A DNA stretch of 64,000 nt from Pseudomonas lini (lineage in GTDB: Bacteria > Pseudomonadota > Gammaproteobacteria > Pseudomonadales > Pseudomonadaceae): NCBI RefSeq assembly GCF_030812475.1, contig NZ_JAUSSR010000004.1, positions 124,001 to 188,000 on the forward strand. Reading direction: 5' to 3'. The translations under genes were made by a program, and so were the position numbers. How positions within the stretch are numbered: the first letter of the stretch is position 1; every line of letters begins with the position of its first letter. The notes below the pieces were generated by a model that saw only the letters and a program-made list of their open reading frames with translations, was not told the DNA's origin and did no database searches. This document shows, in pieces, positions 53,720 through 63,357 of the stretch.

Positions 53720-55021
53720 CTAGACTTCTGTCCGGGCCCTGACTGCCTCCACGCGCATGCGCAGCATGGCACCGATATCGAGCAAGGGTCGCGGCGGCAG
53801 CCAGCCCGGCCGGGCCCGGTGCATGACGGATGCCAGGATCGGCGAGCAGGCGCCCGAGGCCAGTTCGGCGAGCAGGCGTCCCCACAGGGTGCCGCGCGCG
53901 ACGCCCGAACCGTTGCAGCCGGCCACGGCGAAAACGCCCTCTTCGACCTTGGCAAAGTAAGGCTGGCCGGAGCGTGAGGCGCTCAGGTGGCCGGTCCAGG
54001 TGTGTTGGATGTCCTGCTCGTTGAGCCATGGAAAACGTCGTTGCAAGCCGAGCACATGGTGTTTTCGACGTTGCTTGAGTTCACTGCCGGACAAGTCCCG
54101 GGAACGGTATTCCGCGGTGTTGCGGATCATCACCCGACGGTCCGGCGTCAGGCGCACCGTGGCGCCAAGTGGCCGGGTAGAGAGCACGCCCCAGGGTTCG
54201 ACAGCGCCCATGGCATTGAACTCTTCGTCACTGAGCGGGCGCGTGAGGCTGGCGCTGAGTTCCATCGCGAAGGTGCCGCTGTCCGCGATTCCGGCCCGCG
54301 GGATGAACGCGTTCAGGCAGACGAGCACCTGCCTGGCTTCGATGCTCGCGTTGACAGCGTTGGCGCGCAGGCTTGCGTTACTCAAACGCTCCAGGCCGGT
54401 AATGTCGGTGTTTTCGTAGAGGCTGACACTGTCCGGTAGCGTGTCCAGGAGCCCCTTCACATACTTCGCCGGTTGTAGTAGTGCGTTGCCATTGCCACAC
54501 CAGATCGCGGCCTGGTAATGACTGGTTCCCAGCTTCTTGCTCAGCGCTTCGCCTTGCAGGAACTGCGCAGATGCGCCGACGGCACGCAGGGTTTGCAGCT
54601 TGGCCTCGACCTGGGTCAGTTTGCCCGGATCGCTGACGGCGAAGTAATAACCCGAATCGCGAAAATCACACTCGATGCCATGCCGGACGATGCGCTGGCG
54701 TACTTCCTCGCTGGCGACCAGGGAAATTTCGGTATCCACTGCAAAATCAGCGAAACCCCGACGGCCGATCAGTTCGTCATCGGTGGGGTGTTCATGCCCC
54801 ACCACGAAGCCTGAGTTGCGCGCCGAAGCCCCCTGCGCCGCACGCTGCCGGTCGACGATCACGATGCGTGCCTGAGGGTGCATGCCTGCCAGGGAATGCG
54901 CGGCACACAGGCCGGTGATGCCGGCACCAATAATCAGCCAGTCAGCCTTTTGCGTGCCGCTCAGGTGAGCGCGAGCCGGAGAATCTCCCGCTTGTGCGAT
55001 CCAGCCACATCTATTTTCCAT
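53720..55021 (-). CDS. FAD-dependent amine oxidase, gamma-glutamylputrescine oxidase-like
   Basis: A 433-residue DAO-family flavoprotein. The ADP-binding loop DWLIIGAGITGLCAAHSLA is near residue 28, GASARNSGFVVGH follows near residue 65, and the C-terminal part ends with GVFAVAGCNGSGVARGTLWGRLLAELASG, typical of PuuB-like oxidases. These oxidise the amine of glutamylated polyamines. It lies upstream of the polyamine-binding protein and divergent from a LysR gene, which points to amine catabolism; puuA/puuC are not in the window. Confidence 0.82.
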   Translation of the reverse strand: MENRCGWIAQAGDSPARAHLSGTQKADWLIIGAGITGLCAAHSLAGMHPQARIVIVDRQRAAQGASARNSGFVVGHEHPTDDELIGRRGFADFAVDTEISLVASEEVRQRIVRHGIECDFRDSGYYFAVSDPGKLTQVEAKLQTLRAVGASAQFLQGEALSKKLGTSHYQAAIWCGNGNALLQPAKYVKGLLDTLPDSVSLYENTDITGLERLSNASLRANAVNASIEARQVLVCLNAFIPRAGIADSGTFAMELSASLTRPLSDEEFNAMGAVEPWGVLSTRPLGATVRLTPDRRVMIRNTAEYRSRDLSGSELKQRRKHHVLGLQRRFPWLNEQDIQHTWTGHLSASRSGQPYFAKVEEGVFAVAGCNGSGVARGTLWGRLLAELASGACSPILASVMHRARPGWLPPRPLLDIGAMLRMRVEAVRARTEV

Positions 55022-55187
55022 GCGTCACCTCGTTCGACTGTCATTGCGCGAGCCGTCTCTGCCCAAAGTACAATCTCATGCGAGAATCGCATCAGTGGTT
55101 TGAGTTGGCGGTAGCTAGAGCTAGAATCTAAAGGGCCTTAGGCAATACGACCAACGTTATAAAATCATCGAGCCATTCAGAAAACGC

Positions 55188-56102
55188 ATGGATACAATTC
55201 GCCACGTTCCTTCGCTTCACGCTTTGCAGGCATTGGTCGAAGTCGCCGACACCGGTAGCTTCACCCAGGCTGCGCAGACGCTGTGCCTGACCCAAAGCGC
55301 GGTAAGCAGGAAAATCCAGCAACTGGAGAGTCACTTCGGCTTACCGATGTTTGTGAGGAATAGCCGCCATGTTCGACTGACGCCGGAAGGCGAACAGGTG
55401 CTGGCAACTGCGCGCAATATCCTGGCGCAACTGACATCACTGGAAGATCGACTTGCACCGCAGAAACGCCCTTTCCGCATCCGCATGCATGTGTCGCTGG
55501 CGGTGCGATGGTTGCTGCCGAAGTTGAGCGAGTTCTATCGCAGTCATCCGGACGTTTCGCTGGCGATCGAAACCGTGGCGACTGAGATGGTAGAGCCGGC
55601 GATCGATAGCGATGCCTACATCCTCTATCTGCCGCAGCCATCCACTGATGCGGATAGCCTGACCCTGTTCGAGGAAGCCCTGGTGCCGGTGTGCGCCCCG
55701 GGGCTGGGCAGCCCGGCCGGGCCGTTGCAGTCGGTGGAAGATCTGGTGGGCTTTGCGCTGCTGCATCGTTCGGCAGACAAACATGATTGGAGCCAATGGC
55801 TGACAGCCAATGACGGCAAGTCCCTGGAGGATTACCGACACATCCCCTTCAACCTTGACGAGCTGGCGCTCGATGCCGCGGCGCGAGGATTGGGGGTGGC
55901 CATGACCGACCTGACCCTGGCGGTCGAATCCATCGAACGGGGCGTGTTGGTCATACCCTTCGGTCCGCCCCTGAAAACTCGTGGCGTCTACGCACTGAAC
56001 CTGCAACCTTCAGCAGCCTCGCATCCGGCATGCGGGCTGATCATGCAATGGTTTGCCCAACAGGCCGAACGGCCTTCGCCAGCAGCCTCGCCCCCACAAT
56101 GA
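55188..56102 (+). CDS. LysR-type regulator (GcvA-like), likely controlling the amine oxidase genes
   Basis: A 304-residue LysR protein. Winged helix: SLHALQALVEVADTGSFTQAAQTLCLTQSAVSRKIQQLE; effector domain from residue about 92 (IRMHVSLAVRWLLPKLSEFY), as in the GcvA/AmpR branch. Divergent from the oxidase gene across 166 bases and thus its probable regulator. Several A-rich or inverted sequences exist in the gap but none is clear enough to call. Confidence 0.9.
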   Translation: MDTIRHVPSLHALQALVEVADTGSFTQAAQTLCLTQSAVSRKIQQLESHFGLPMFVRNSRHVRLTPEGEQVLATARNILAQLTSLEDRLAPQKRPFRIRMHVSLAVRWLLPKLSEFYRSHPDVSLAIETVATEMVEPAIDSDAYILYLPQPSTDADSLTLFEEALVPVCAPGLGSPAGPLQSVEDLVGFALLHRSADKHDWSQWLTANDGKSLEDYRHIPFNLDELALDAAARGLGVAMTDLTLAVESIERGVLVIPFGPPLKTRGVYALNLQPSAASHPACGLIMQWFAQQAERPSPAASPPQ

Positions 56103-56128
56103 ACCTGGCCAGTTCACGCTGGTAACTC

Positions 56129-56157
56129 CTGTGGGAGTGAGCTTGCTCGCGATGGCG
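56129..56157. repeat. Single REP element
   Basis: CCTGTGGGAGTGAGCTTGCTCGCGA, one palindrome of the GTGGGAGCGAGC class with a T in the stem. Located after the LysR gene. Confidence 0.7.
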
Positions 56158-56197
56158 CCAGCGCGAACACCAACAATCGTCGCACCAAGCCCGACGC

Positions 56198-56419
56198 CTA
56201 GGTGCCACGCCCCAACCCTTCAATCGCATTAGCAAAAGCACTGCCGGCCTGCCGAACCAGTACACGCCATTCAACGCTGTTGATCAGCCCTTTGCGCTCC
56301 ATCTCATCGGCGGCCTTGAGCAACTCGTCGTATTGCTCTTCAGCATCCATACGGATCTGGGGCTCTTTCAGGAGCTGATACCACGCTTCCAGGGCCTGCG
56401 CTTTCGGATCATCATTCAT
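56198..56419 (-). CDS. Small conserved hypothetical protein
   Basis: A 73-residue helical protein (MNDDPKAQALEAWYQLL, then EEQYDELLKAADEMERKGLI and EWRVLVRQAGSAFANAIEGL). The ATG at 56419 follows GGGAGTTTGACC. Charged amphipathic helices, no signal or membrane segment. I do not recognise it beyond resembling small Pseudomonas proteins. Confidence 0.6.
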   Translation of the reverse strand: MNDDPKAQALEAWYQLLKEPQIRMDAEEQYDELLKAADEMERKGLINSVEWRVLVRQAGSAFANAIEGLGRGT

Positions 56420-56892
56420 GGTCAAACTCCCGGCTGTGACGGTTGTTGGAAGTTTTTTCACGAATGGCCGTTCCTCGATTCCGACGTACGGCGTTCAATC
56501 ATCAGCAATTGATCCCGGGTCATGGAAGCGCTTTTGGGGCGCGAGCATGTGCTGGATTACCAGGCCCAGGGGGTATGGTGCATCAGTGATCATTGACAAA
56601 GACGCCAGATGGTAACGCTCAGGTTGTCACCGAGATGCAAGAACACCGCGTTATGTAGGAGCCGGCTTGCTGGCGAAGACGGCGGCACATTCAACAGAAG
56701 TGTTGGCTGGGAGACCGCATTCGCTGGCAAGCCAGCTCCTACAGTTGACCGCGAGCACATCAAGTAAAATGGCAAAAAACACCAGCGCCTTTGAGCAGTT
56801 TCGGCATAGGCGCAACACTTTGCCGAATCTAGACTTGCCCTCCTAAAGGCATCCAAGCTAATAAAATCCGGTGCTGATCCAGGAGAACCACC
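56420..56892. other. Upstream gap of the thiolase gene with a REP pair
   Basis: About 470 bases. 56654-56744 is an inverted REP pair of the GTAGGAGC class (left core GGCTTGCTGGC, right core GCTGGCAAGCCAGC). Bases 56420-56653 show only short open frames without good ribosome sites. The bases after 56745 hold the thiolase promoter and an AGGAGAACCACC ribosome site. Confidence 0.7.
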
Positions 56893-58077
56893 ATGACCCC
56901 ATCCGACATTTTCGTTATCAGCGCCGTGCGCTCGGCCATCGGCAGCTTTGGCGGCTCGCTCAAGGATGTGTCACCCATCCAGCTGGCGACCGACGTTTGC
57001 CGCGCCGCCATCGAGCGTTCCGGCCTGGCGCCTGAGCACATCGGTCATGCCGTAATGGGGCATGTGATCCCGACCGAAGCACGGGATGCCTATATCTCCC
57101 GGGCCGTGGCAATGAACGCCGGCCTGCCCAAGGAAACGCCGGCGTTCAACGTCAACCGTCTCTGCGGTTCCGGTTTGCAGGCGATTGTCAGTGCCGCACA
57201 AAGTCTGATGCTGGGGGATGCCGGAGCGGCGCTGGCCGGTGGCGTCGAGTCCATGAGCCGCGGTGCCTATCTGTTGCCGCAGGCACGCTGGGGCGCACGC
57301 ATGGGTGACGTGCAGGCCATCGACTTCATGCTCGGTGTGCTGCAAGACCCCTTTGCCGGTTTCCACATGGGCATCACCGCGGAAAACATCGCCGAACGTT
57401 ATGGCATCAGCCGTCAGGCCCAGGATGAGCTGGCGCTGCTGAGTCAGCAGCGTGCGGCCCGGGCGATTGCCGAAGGCCGGTTTGTCGGGCAGATCGTGCC
57501 GATCGAAGTGGCGAGCCGCAAAGGTACGGTGACCTTCTCCACCGACGAACACGTGCGCGCCGAGGTCAACGCCGAACAACTGGGCAAGATGAAACCGGCC
57601 TTCAAGAAAGACGGTAGCGTCACCGCCGGCAACGCCTCCGGCCTCAATGACGGCGCTGGTGCGCTGATCCTGGCCACCGGTGAAATGGTCCGTGCCCAAG
57701 GCCTCAAGCCCATGGCCCGACTGGTCGGGTATGCCCATGCCGGTGTCGAGCCGGAACTGATGGGACTGGGCCCGATTCCCGCCACCCGGCTGCTGCTCAA
57801 ACGCGCCGGCCTGACCGTTGCCGACCTGGATGTCATCGAGTCGAACGAGGCCTTCGCCGCCCAGGCCTGTGCCGTGGCGCAAGAATTGGGCTTCGATCCG
57901 GAGAAGGTCAACCCCAACGGTTCGGGGATCTCCCTGGGGCATCCGGTGGGCGCCACCGGTGCGATTATCGCCACCAAGGCCCTTCATGAACTGCACCGTG
58001 TTCAGGGTCGTTATGCCCTGGCGACCATGTGCATTGGCGGCGGCCAGGGCATTGCCGTGTTGTTCGAACGCGTCTGA
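56893..58077 (+). CDS. Acetyl-CoA C-acyltransferase (biosynthetic-type thiolase)
   Basis: A 394-residue thiolase II. The nucleophilic cysteine is in NRLCGSGLQAIV (near residue 92), the His in NEAFAAQACAVAQ and the second Cys in MCIGGGQGIAVLF near the C-terminus; NPNGSGISLGHPVGATGA is the signature. It condenses or cleaves acetoacetyl-CoA or longer 3-ketoacyl-CoA. It is monocistronic with no fatty acid genes around, so the exact pathway (PhaA/AtoB/BktB) cannot be set. A palindrome and a strong hairpin follow. Confidence 0.9.
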   Translation: MTPSDIFVISAVRSAIGSFGGSLKDVSPIQLATDVCRAAIERSGLAPEHIGHAVMGHVIPTEARDAYISRAVAMNAGLPKETPAFNVNRLCGSGLQAIVSAAQSLMLGDAGAALAGGVESMSRGAYLLPQARWGARMGDVQAIDFMLGVLQDPFAGFHMGITAENIAERYGISRQAQDELALLSQQRAARAIAEGRFVGQIVPIEVASRKGTVTFSTDEHVRAEVNAEQLGKMKPAFKKDGSVTAGNASGLNDGAGALILATGEMVRAQGLKPMARLVGYAHAGVEPELMGLGPIPATRLLLKRAGLTVADLDVIESNEAFAAQACAVAQELGFDPEKVNPNGSGISLGHPVGATGAIIATKALHELHRVQGRYALATMCIGGGQGIAVLFERV

Positions 58078-58085
58078 ACAGGCCG

Positions 58086-58125
58086 GCGTCGATCGACGCT
58101 CCTGCCCCCGTCCGACGGGGGCAGG
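58086..58125 (+). terminator. Palindrome and strong hairpin after the thiolase gene
   Basis: GCGTCGATCGACGC (58086-58099) is a perfect palindrome. CCTGCCCCCGT and ACGGGGGCAGG (58101-58125) form an 11-base stem with a 3-base loop. No U tract follows; a probable mRNA end or stabiliser. Confidence 0.6.
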
Positions 58126-58215
58126 GTCAATGCACCCGACAAACTATCCATCGAACATGGGCGCGATGACCTAACCTCATAGGCTGAATGACTAATAACA
58201 GAGTCGATCACGCTT

Positions 58216-60603
58216 ATGCGCCCTGCATTGAAAGCCATGATCTTCGTCGCTTTCACGCTTTTCGGGTCGAGTCCCGGAACGCTAATGGCGGCCGACCTGC
58301 CGGACGTTCCGGCGCCCAGGCCGGGGATCGCAACCCTTGCGGTTTCCCAGAGCGATCTTCAGGCGTTGCAACTTCGCCTGGACAGCCTCAAACAGCAGAT
58401 CTCGCTGGTTCACAACTACAACCAGCTGGAAGGCCCTCAGGACCAGGTTCATGGGTTCATCCTTGATGTCGATCGCCTGACGGCTTCGCTGCTGCCCGTG
58501 CAGACTCAACTCAATGCCCAACTCGGAGTGCTGGGGCCCGCACCGCTCGACGACGTTGCCAGCGAGCAATCCGACATCGCCGCGCAAAGGAAATCGCTCG
58601 CCGAGCAAAAAAACAAAATCGATTCCACCCTCAAAACCCTGGCAGCACTCAAACAAAGTGCCGCCGACCTCCTCACCCAGATCGCCGGCATTCGACGCAA
58701 CCTGCTCGAAAGCGAATTGACCCTGCGCACCCGAAGCATCCTCAGCCCGGGATTCTGGTCACCGATATTTACCCCCTCAGCGGACGACCGGCAGCGCTTG
58801 GGATTCTTCATCGACCAGGCGGGGGATGTCCTCAAGTCCGCCTGGCAACCCGGCCAGCGCCTGTTCACTACCGCACTATTGTTGCTGGCCCTGGTCATCT
58901 GGACGCTGGGCCGCAGGCTCGCCGAACGGGGGTTGACCTGGCTGTGCATTCACCGGATGCCGGAAGGCCGCCTGCGCCGAAGCTCCCTCGCACTGGCCTC
59001 GGTGCTGGCCACGGTATTGACCGTCGGCTTCTCCCTGCAATTGCTGTTTTTTGTCTGTACGCGGCAAAGTCCACTGACACCGATGCTGACCACCTTCTCC
59101 CAGGAATTCGAAAAAGTGGTGTATGCCTGTGTCCTGATTACCGCCTTGAGCCGCGCCTTGTTGTCCACGCAACACCCCTCCTGGCGGCTGCCGGCAATTT
59201 CCGATCCAGTGGCGCTGGCGCTCGAACCCTTTCCCCGGCTGTTCGCCGCAACCCTGTTGGTGCTGATGACGATTATCCAGGTGGCCAATGCCACCGGCAT
59301 GGGCAGTGATCTGGTGATCGCGGGCCGAGGCGTCATCGCGCTGACGGTCACCTTGATTATCATTTTTCTAATGGTGCGTACCGGTAAAGTCCGAAGACAA
59401 GTGGTGGCGAGCGGCGAGGCAACCGAAGCCGGAACGACCTTCGCCAGCTTGCTCTATGCCCTCACCGGTCTGGCGTTGTTGATTGCCCTGTTATCACTGC
59501 TCAGCGGCTACATTTCTCTGGCGAGGTTCATCACTTACGAACTGGTCTGGTCATTCCTCATCATCTGCGGGTTTTATATGCTGATGCAGCTGGCGAAGGA
59601 CGCCTGCGAGTATCTGTTTGCGCCCAAAAGCCCGAGTGGCAAGGCGCTGAAACAGATGCTGGGCATCGATGATCGCCGACTGGAGCAGATCGAGGTCATT
59701 CTATCGGGGGTCAGTCGGGCAGGGTTATTGCTGTTAGCGGCGGTCACACTGCTTGTCGGGGGCATAGGAACGACGCTCGGACAACTGATCACCAACGTCT
59801 TTTCCATGGTCGGTGGCGGTGGGCTGCGCAAACTCAACATTATCCCGGGCCACCTGCTCAACGCAGTGCTGGCACTGATGATTGGCGTTTACCTGATCCG
59901 ATCATTGCGCCGCTGGCTGGATAACGAATTTCTACCCAAAACCGACATGGACCCGGGCATGCGGGCCTCGCTCAGCACGCTGTTCGCCAACATCGGCTAT
60001 GCCCTGGTCATACTGCTGACGCTGTCATCACTGGGCGTGCAGTGGACCAATCTGGCCTGGATCGTCAGCGCCTTGTCAGTGGGTATCGGCTTTGGCTTGC
60101 AGGAGATCGTCAAAAACTTCGTTTCAGGCCTGATCCTGCTGACCGAGCGGCCGGTGAAGGTGGGCGACCTGATCAGTATCAGCGGGGTCGAAGGTGACAT
60201 CCGCCGAATCAACGTGCGGGCCACCGAAATCCAGCTCAGCGACCGCTCGATCGTCATCGTCCCGAACTCGCAGCTGATCTCGCAGAACCTGCGCAACGTG
60301 ACCTTGGGCGGCAGTGCCCAGGGGGTAGCGACACTCGAGCTCACCTTCCCATTGGACATCGACCCCGAGCAGGTGAAAAACCTGCTGTACGATACCTATT
60401 GCGAGCACGAGACCATTCTCGACAAACCGGCGCCGGTGGTCCGGTTCAGCAAACTGACCCCCGAAGGCATCACGCTGACCGTCACCGGTTATGTCGGCAG
60501 CCCGAGAATTGTCAGCACCACCAAAAGCGACCTGCTGTTCGAGATCCTCAAGCGCCTGGGTGCCGCCGGGATCGAACTGGCCAAACCGGCACCCGCGGTG
60601 TGA
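58216..60603 (+). CDS. Mechanosensitive channel of the MscK/DUF3772 type
   Basis: A 795-residue inner-membrane protein. A signal peptide (residues 1-26) is followed by a coiled-coil, DUF3772-like periplasmic region to about residue 200 (LQLRLDSLKQQIS, KSLAEQKNKIDSTLKTLAALKQ). Then about ten membrane helices and a C-terminal MscS domain: LAWIVSALSVGIGFGLQEIVKNFVSGLILLTERPVKVGD is the pore helix with the glycine/alanine pattern, and GDIRRINVRATEIQLSDRSIVIVPNSQLIS the beta domain. It opens on hypo-osmotic shock. Monocistronic. Confidence 0.93.
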   Translation: MRPALKAMIFVAFTLFGSSPGTLMAADLPDVPAPRPGIATLAVSQSDLQALQLRLDSLKQQISLVHNYNQLEGPQDQVHGFILDVDRLTASLLPVQTQLNAQLGVLGPAPLDDVASEQSDIAAQRKSLAEQKNKIDSTLKTLAALKQSAADLLTQIAGIRRNLLESELTLRTRSILSPGFWSPIFTPSADDRQRLGFFIDQAGDVLKSAWQPGQRLFTTALLLLALVIWTLGRRLAERGLTWLCIHRMPEGRLRRSSLALASVLATVLTVGFSLQLLFFVCTRQSPLTPMLTTFSQEFEKVVYACVLITALSRALLSTQHPSWRLPAISDPVALALEPFPRLFAATLLVLMTIIQVANATGMGSDLVIAGRGVIALTVTLIIIFLMVRTGKVRRQVVASGEATEAGTTFASLLYALTGLALLIALLSLLSGYISLARFITYELVWSFLIICGFYMLMQLAKDACEYLFAPKSPSGKALKQMLGIDDRRLEQIEVILSGVSRAGLLLLAAVTLLVGGIGTTLGQLITNVFSMVGGGGLRKLNIIPGHLLNAVLALMIGVYLIRSLRRWLDNEFLPKTDMDPGMRASLSTLFANIGYALVILLTLSSLGVQWTNLAWIVSALSVGIGFGLQEIVKNFVSGLILLTERPVKVGDLISISGVEGDIRRINVRATEIQLSDRSIVIVPNSQLISQNLRNVTLGGSAQGVATLELTFPLDIDPEQVKNLLYDTYCEHETILDKPAPVVRFSKLTPEGITLTVTGYVGSPRIVSTTKSDLLFEILKRLGAAGIELAKPAPAV

Positions 60604-60627
60604 GCGGGTGCCCGGCATCGGGGACGG

Positions 60628-61281
60628 TTACTTCGGTTGCGCCACCGTGCGCAGGTAAGGTTTCACGGTCTTGAAACCTTCCGGATATTTCTTGCGTGCA
60701 TCCTCGTCGGAGACCGAGGTGGGAATGATCACGTCATCCCCCGGCCGCCAGTTCACCGGAGTAGCGACGGTGTGCTTGGCGTTCAACTGCAGGGAATCGA
60801 GCAGTCGCAGCACTTCATCGAAGTTGCGCCCGGCACTCATCGGGTAGATCAGCATCGCCTTGACCTTCTTGTCCGGGCCGATGATGAACACCGAACGCAC
60901 CGTGGCGTTGTCCACGGCGGTCCGTGCGCCGCCACTGGCGTTGGGATGAATCATGTCGTAGAGCTTGGCCACCACCAGGTTCTCGTCGCCGATCATCGGG
61001 TAATTGACCGCATGGCCCTGGGTTTCTTCGATGTCCTTGGCCCAGGTTTTATGGTTACTGACAGGGTCGACGCTGAGTCCGACGATTTTGGTGTTGCGCT
61101 TGTCGAACTCGGGCTTGAGGCCGGCCATGTAGCCGAGTTCGGTGGTGCAGACCGGGGTGAAGTCCTTCGGATGCGAGAACAGGATGGCCCATTTGTCGCC
61201 AATCCACTCGTGGAAGTTGAGCGTGCCTTCGGTGCTCTCGACGGAAAAGTCCGGTGCTTCGTCGCCAATGCGGATTGCCAT
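60628..61281 (-). CDS. lsfA: 1-Cys peroxiredoxin (Prx6 type) LsfA
   Basis: A 217-residue peroxiredoxin. The peroxidatic cysteine is Cys45 in FTPVCTTE; HPKDFTPVCTTELGYM and IGPDKKVKAMLIYPMSAGRNFDE are the Prx6 blocks, and there is no resolving cysteine. Such enzymes reduce hydroperoxides with glutathione or ascorbate; in Pseudomonas LsfA helps oxidant resistance and is linked to sulfur starvation. The ATG at 61281 gives the standard N-terminus MAIRIGDEAPDF; the frame extension to 61398 is rejected. Confidence 0.95.
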   Translation of the reverse strand: MAIRIGDEAPDFSVESTEGTLNFHEWIGDKWAILFSHPKDFTPVCTTELGYMAGLKPEFDKRNTKIVGLSVDPVSNHKTWAKDIEETQGHAVNYPMIGDENLVVAKLYDMIHPNASGGARTAVDNATVRSVFIIGPDKKVKAMLIYPMSAGRNFDEVLRLLDSLQLNAKHTVATPVNWRPGDDVIIPTSVSDEDARKKYPEGFKTVKPYLRTVAQPK

Positions 61282-61433
61282 GTTCGTTCTCCTCGTGGTG
61301 TGGGTAGGGAAACTCTCAGGCGTTCCAGTATAGGAGACGTTGAACACTTCGCCCTGCGCTGTGGCGAGGGGCATTTGCTGCCGCAAAAGGCCAGGCACAG
61401 GGTCCAGGGGCTTTCGTGGCCGACGTCATCGCG

Positions 61434-61763
61434 CTATTTACGCGCCACCTTGTAACGGACGCAGTCATCGTAAAAACCCTGCCGGATCGCCGCCGGCTTG
61501 AGCCGCGATTGGCTGTCGTAAGTCTGCTCGGTGATGCCCATGGCCATCATGCGCATCCATGGCTTGCTGAACCGGTACGTCTGTAACTTCTGCCGCGCGG
61601 CATACAGCGAGACGCCCGACAGTTTGAGTTCCTGGGCTTTGGCCGCCGTTCCCGCGCCCCAACTGCACATATACCGATCATTCTCCACCAGCTCCCTGGC
61701 CTGGACGTAGGCAGCAGTACTCGCCAGCCCGCACGACATGAGCACGATCAACACATTCCGCAT
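61434..61763 (-). CDS. Small secreted protein with paired cysteines
   Basis: A 109-residue protein with a signal peptide (VLIVLMSCGLASTAAYVQA, cut near residue 21). The mature part contains two cysteines (in RYMCSWGAG and DDCVRYKVAR) that could form a disulfide and a KPWMRMMAMGITEQTYDSQS helix. No known family is recognised. The ATG at 61763 has a weak ribosome site (AGGATCG at 10 bases). Confidence 0.65.
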   Translation of the reverse strand: MRNVLIVLMSCGLASTAAYVQARELVENDRYMCSWGAGTAAKAQELKLSGVSLYAARQKLQTYRFSKPWMRMMAMGITEQTYDSQSRLKPAAIRQGFYDDCVRYKVARK

Positions 61764-61947
61764 TTGCAATCGATCCTAACTATCTGAAAATAAATTGATT
61801 TTGGTCAAAATTTCGAGACGTCGGGGCCAGCAAAATGCCTTGAGTGGGCGATAGCCTGTTTTCTCTATGTCCTGCGGACGTTTCTTGCGGGATTTCAAAC
61901 CTTGGCTATAGCTAACGTTTCCAACCGCAATCCACAGAGGCAACGGA

Positions 61948-63357
61948 ATGTCAGTCGCGAAGAAAATGACCGTGGGGCAGCTGACGATGCTGACAGCCGT
62001 CAATATGTTGGGCTCAGGCATTGTGTTGTTGCCGACCAAACTGGCCGAAGTCGGCGGTATTTCCATCCTGTCCTGGCTGATCACGGCCACCGGTTCCCTG
62101 GCGCTGGCCTATGCCTTTGCGCGCTGCGGCATGCTCAGTCGCAAGACCGGGGGCATGGGCGGTTACGCCGAGTACACCTTCGGCAAGGCCGGTAACTACC
62201 TGACCAACTACACCTATGGCCTCTCGCTGTTGATCGCCAACGTGGCCATCAGTATTACTGCGGTCGGTTATATCCAGGTGCTGTTCGACGTGCAGTTGGG
62301 ATCGCTGCAAGTGGGCCTGGCGACCATCGCGTTGTTATGGCTCACCACCTTTGCCAACTTCGGTGGCGCGCGGATTACCGGGCGGATCGGCGCGATCACG
62401 GTCTGGGGTGTGATCGCGCCGGTGGTGCTGGTCTCCACCATCGGCTGGTTCTGGTTCGACAGCAGCGTCTACGTGGCCGGCTGGAACCCGCACAACATGG
62501 GCTGGCTGGAAGCCGCGGGCGCATCCGTGGCGATTACCTTGTGGGCGTTCCTTGGGCTGGAGTCGGCGTGCGCCAACACAGACGCAGTGGAAAATCCGGA
62601 GAAGAACGTGCCGATCGCCGTACTCGGTGGAACCCTCGGCGCGGCGGTGATCTACATCGTCTCCACCAACGTCATCGCCGGCATCGTCGACAACCCGGAA
62701 CTGGCCTCCTCCACCGCGCCGTTCGGGCTGGTGTTCGCCAAGATGTTCACCCCTTTGGTGGGCGACATCGTGATGGCGGCGATGGTGCTGGCCTGCGTCG
62801 GTTCGCTGCTGGGTTGGCAATTCACCATCGCCCAGGTGTTCAAAAGCTCGGCGGACACCGGTTACTTCCTGCCGATCTTCGCCAAGGCCAACAAGGCCGG
62901 GACACCGATTGTCGGCATGTTGATTCTGCTGGCGGCCCAGACGGCGCTCGGGTTTCTTACCATCAGCCCGGACTTGAGCAAGCAGTTCGACATTCTGGTC
63001 AACCTTGCAGTAGTCACCAACCTGATTCCATACATCCTGTCCATGGCGGCATTGGTGACCATGCAAAAGGTCTCCAACGTGCCGCCAAACAAGGCACTGG
63101 CCACCAACATCATTGCCTTGATCGCGGCGGCCTATAGCTATCTGGCGCTGTACAGCTCGGGCGAGCAGGCGCTGATGCTTGGCGGCGTGGCGACCATTTT
63201 CGGTTACACGCTGTTCGGCTTCGTCAACAACCGCCTGATCCGCCTCGAAGCGCTCAATAACAGCGTCCCGACGCAGACCGTCAGCGCTCAACACCTCACG
63301 GGCGAGCCGCTGCCGGTCAACCGTTTGCAAACAGTCACTCTGGAGATTCAATCATGA
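61948..63357 (+). CDS. Basic amino acid/diamine antiporter, PotE-like
   Basis: A 469-residue APC superfamily antiporter with about 12 helices. VNMLGSGIVLLPTKLAEVG is the helix 1 GSGI motif; GGMGGYAEYTFGKAGNYLTNYTYGLSLLIANVAIS and AFLGLESACANTDAVENPEKNVP fit PotE/CadB. The gene is coupled by ATGA to a decarboxylase gene, the classic antiporter/decarboxylase arrangement (ornithine-putrescine, lysine-cadaverine). The closest layout I know in P. aeruginosa is PA1819-PA1818, where the decarboxylase LdcA acts on lysine, so lysine/cadaverine is a plausible substrate. Confidence 0.88.
   Translation: MSVAKKMTVGQLTMLTAVNMLGSGIVLLPTKLAEVGGISILSWLITATGSLALAYAFARCGMLSRKTGGMGGYAEYTFGKAGNYLTNYTYGLSLLIANVAISITAVGYIQVLFDVQLGSLQVGLATIALLWLTTFANFGGARITGRIGAITVWGVIAPVVLVSTIGWFWFDSSVYVAGWNPHNMGWLEAAGASVAITLWAFLGLESACANTDAVENPEKNVPIAVLGGTLGAAVIYIVSTNVIAGIVDNPELASSTAPFGLVFAKMFTPLVGDIVMAAMVLACVGSLLGWQFTIAQVFKSSADTGYFLPIFAKANKAGTPIVGMLILLAAQTALGFLTISPDLSKQFDILVNLAVVTNLIPYILSMAALVTMQKVSNVPPNKALATNIIALIAAAYSYLALYSSGEQALMLGGVATIFGYTLFGFVNNRLIRLEALNNSVPTQTVSAQHLTGEPLPVNRLQTVTLEIQS

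Noticed and set aside
56523-56597. Short frame MEALLGREHVLDYQ... in the gap before the thiolase
   Set aside because: 24 residues, no ribosome site and no recognisable character; cannot be supported.
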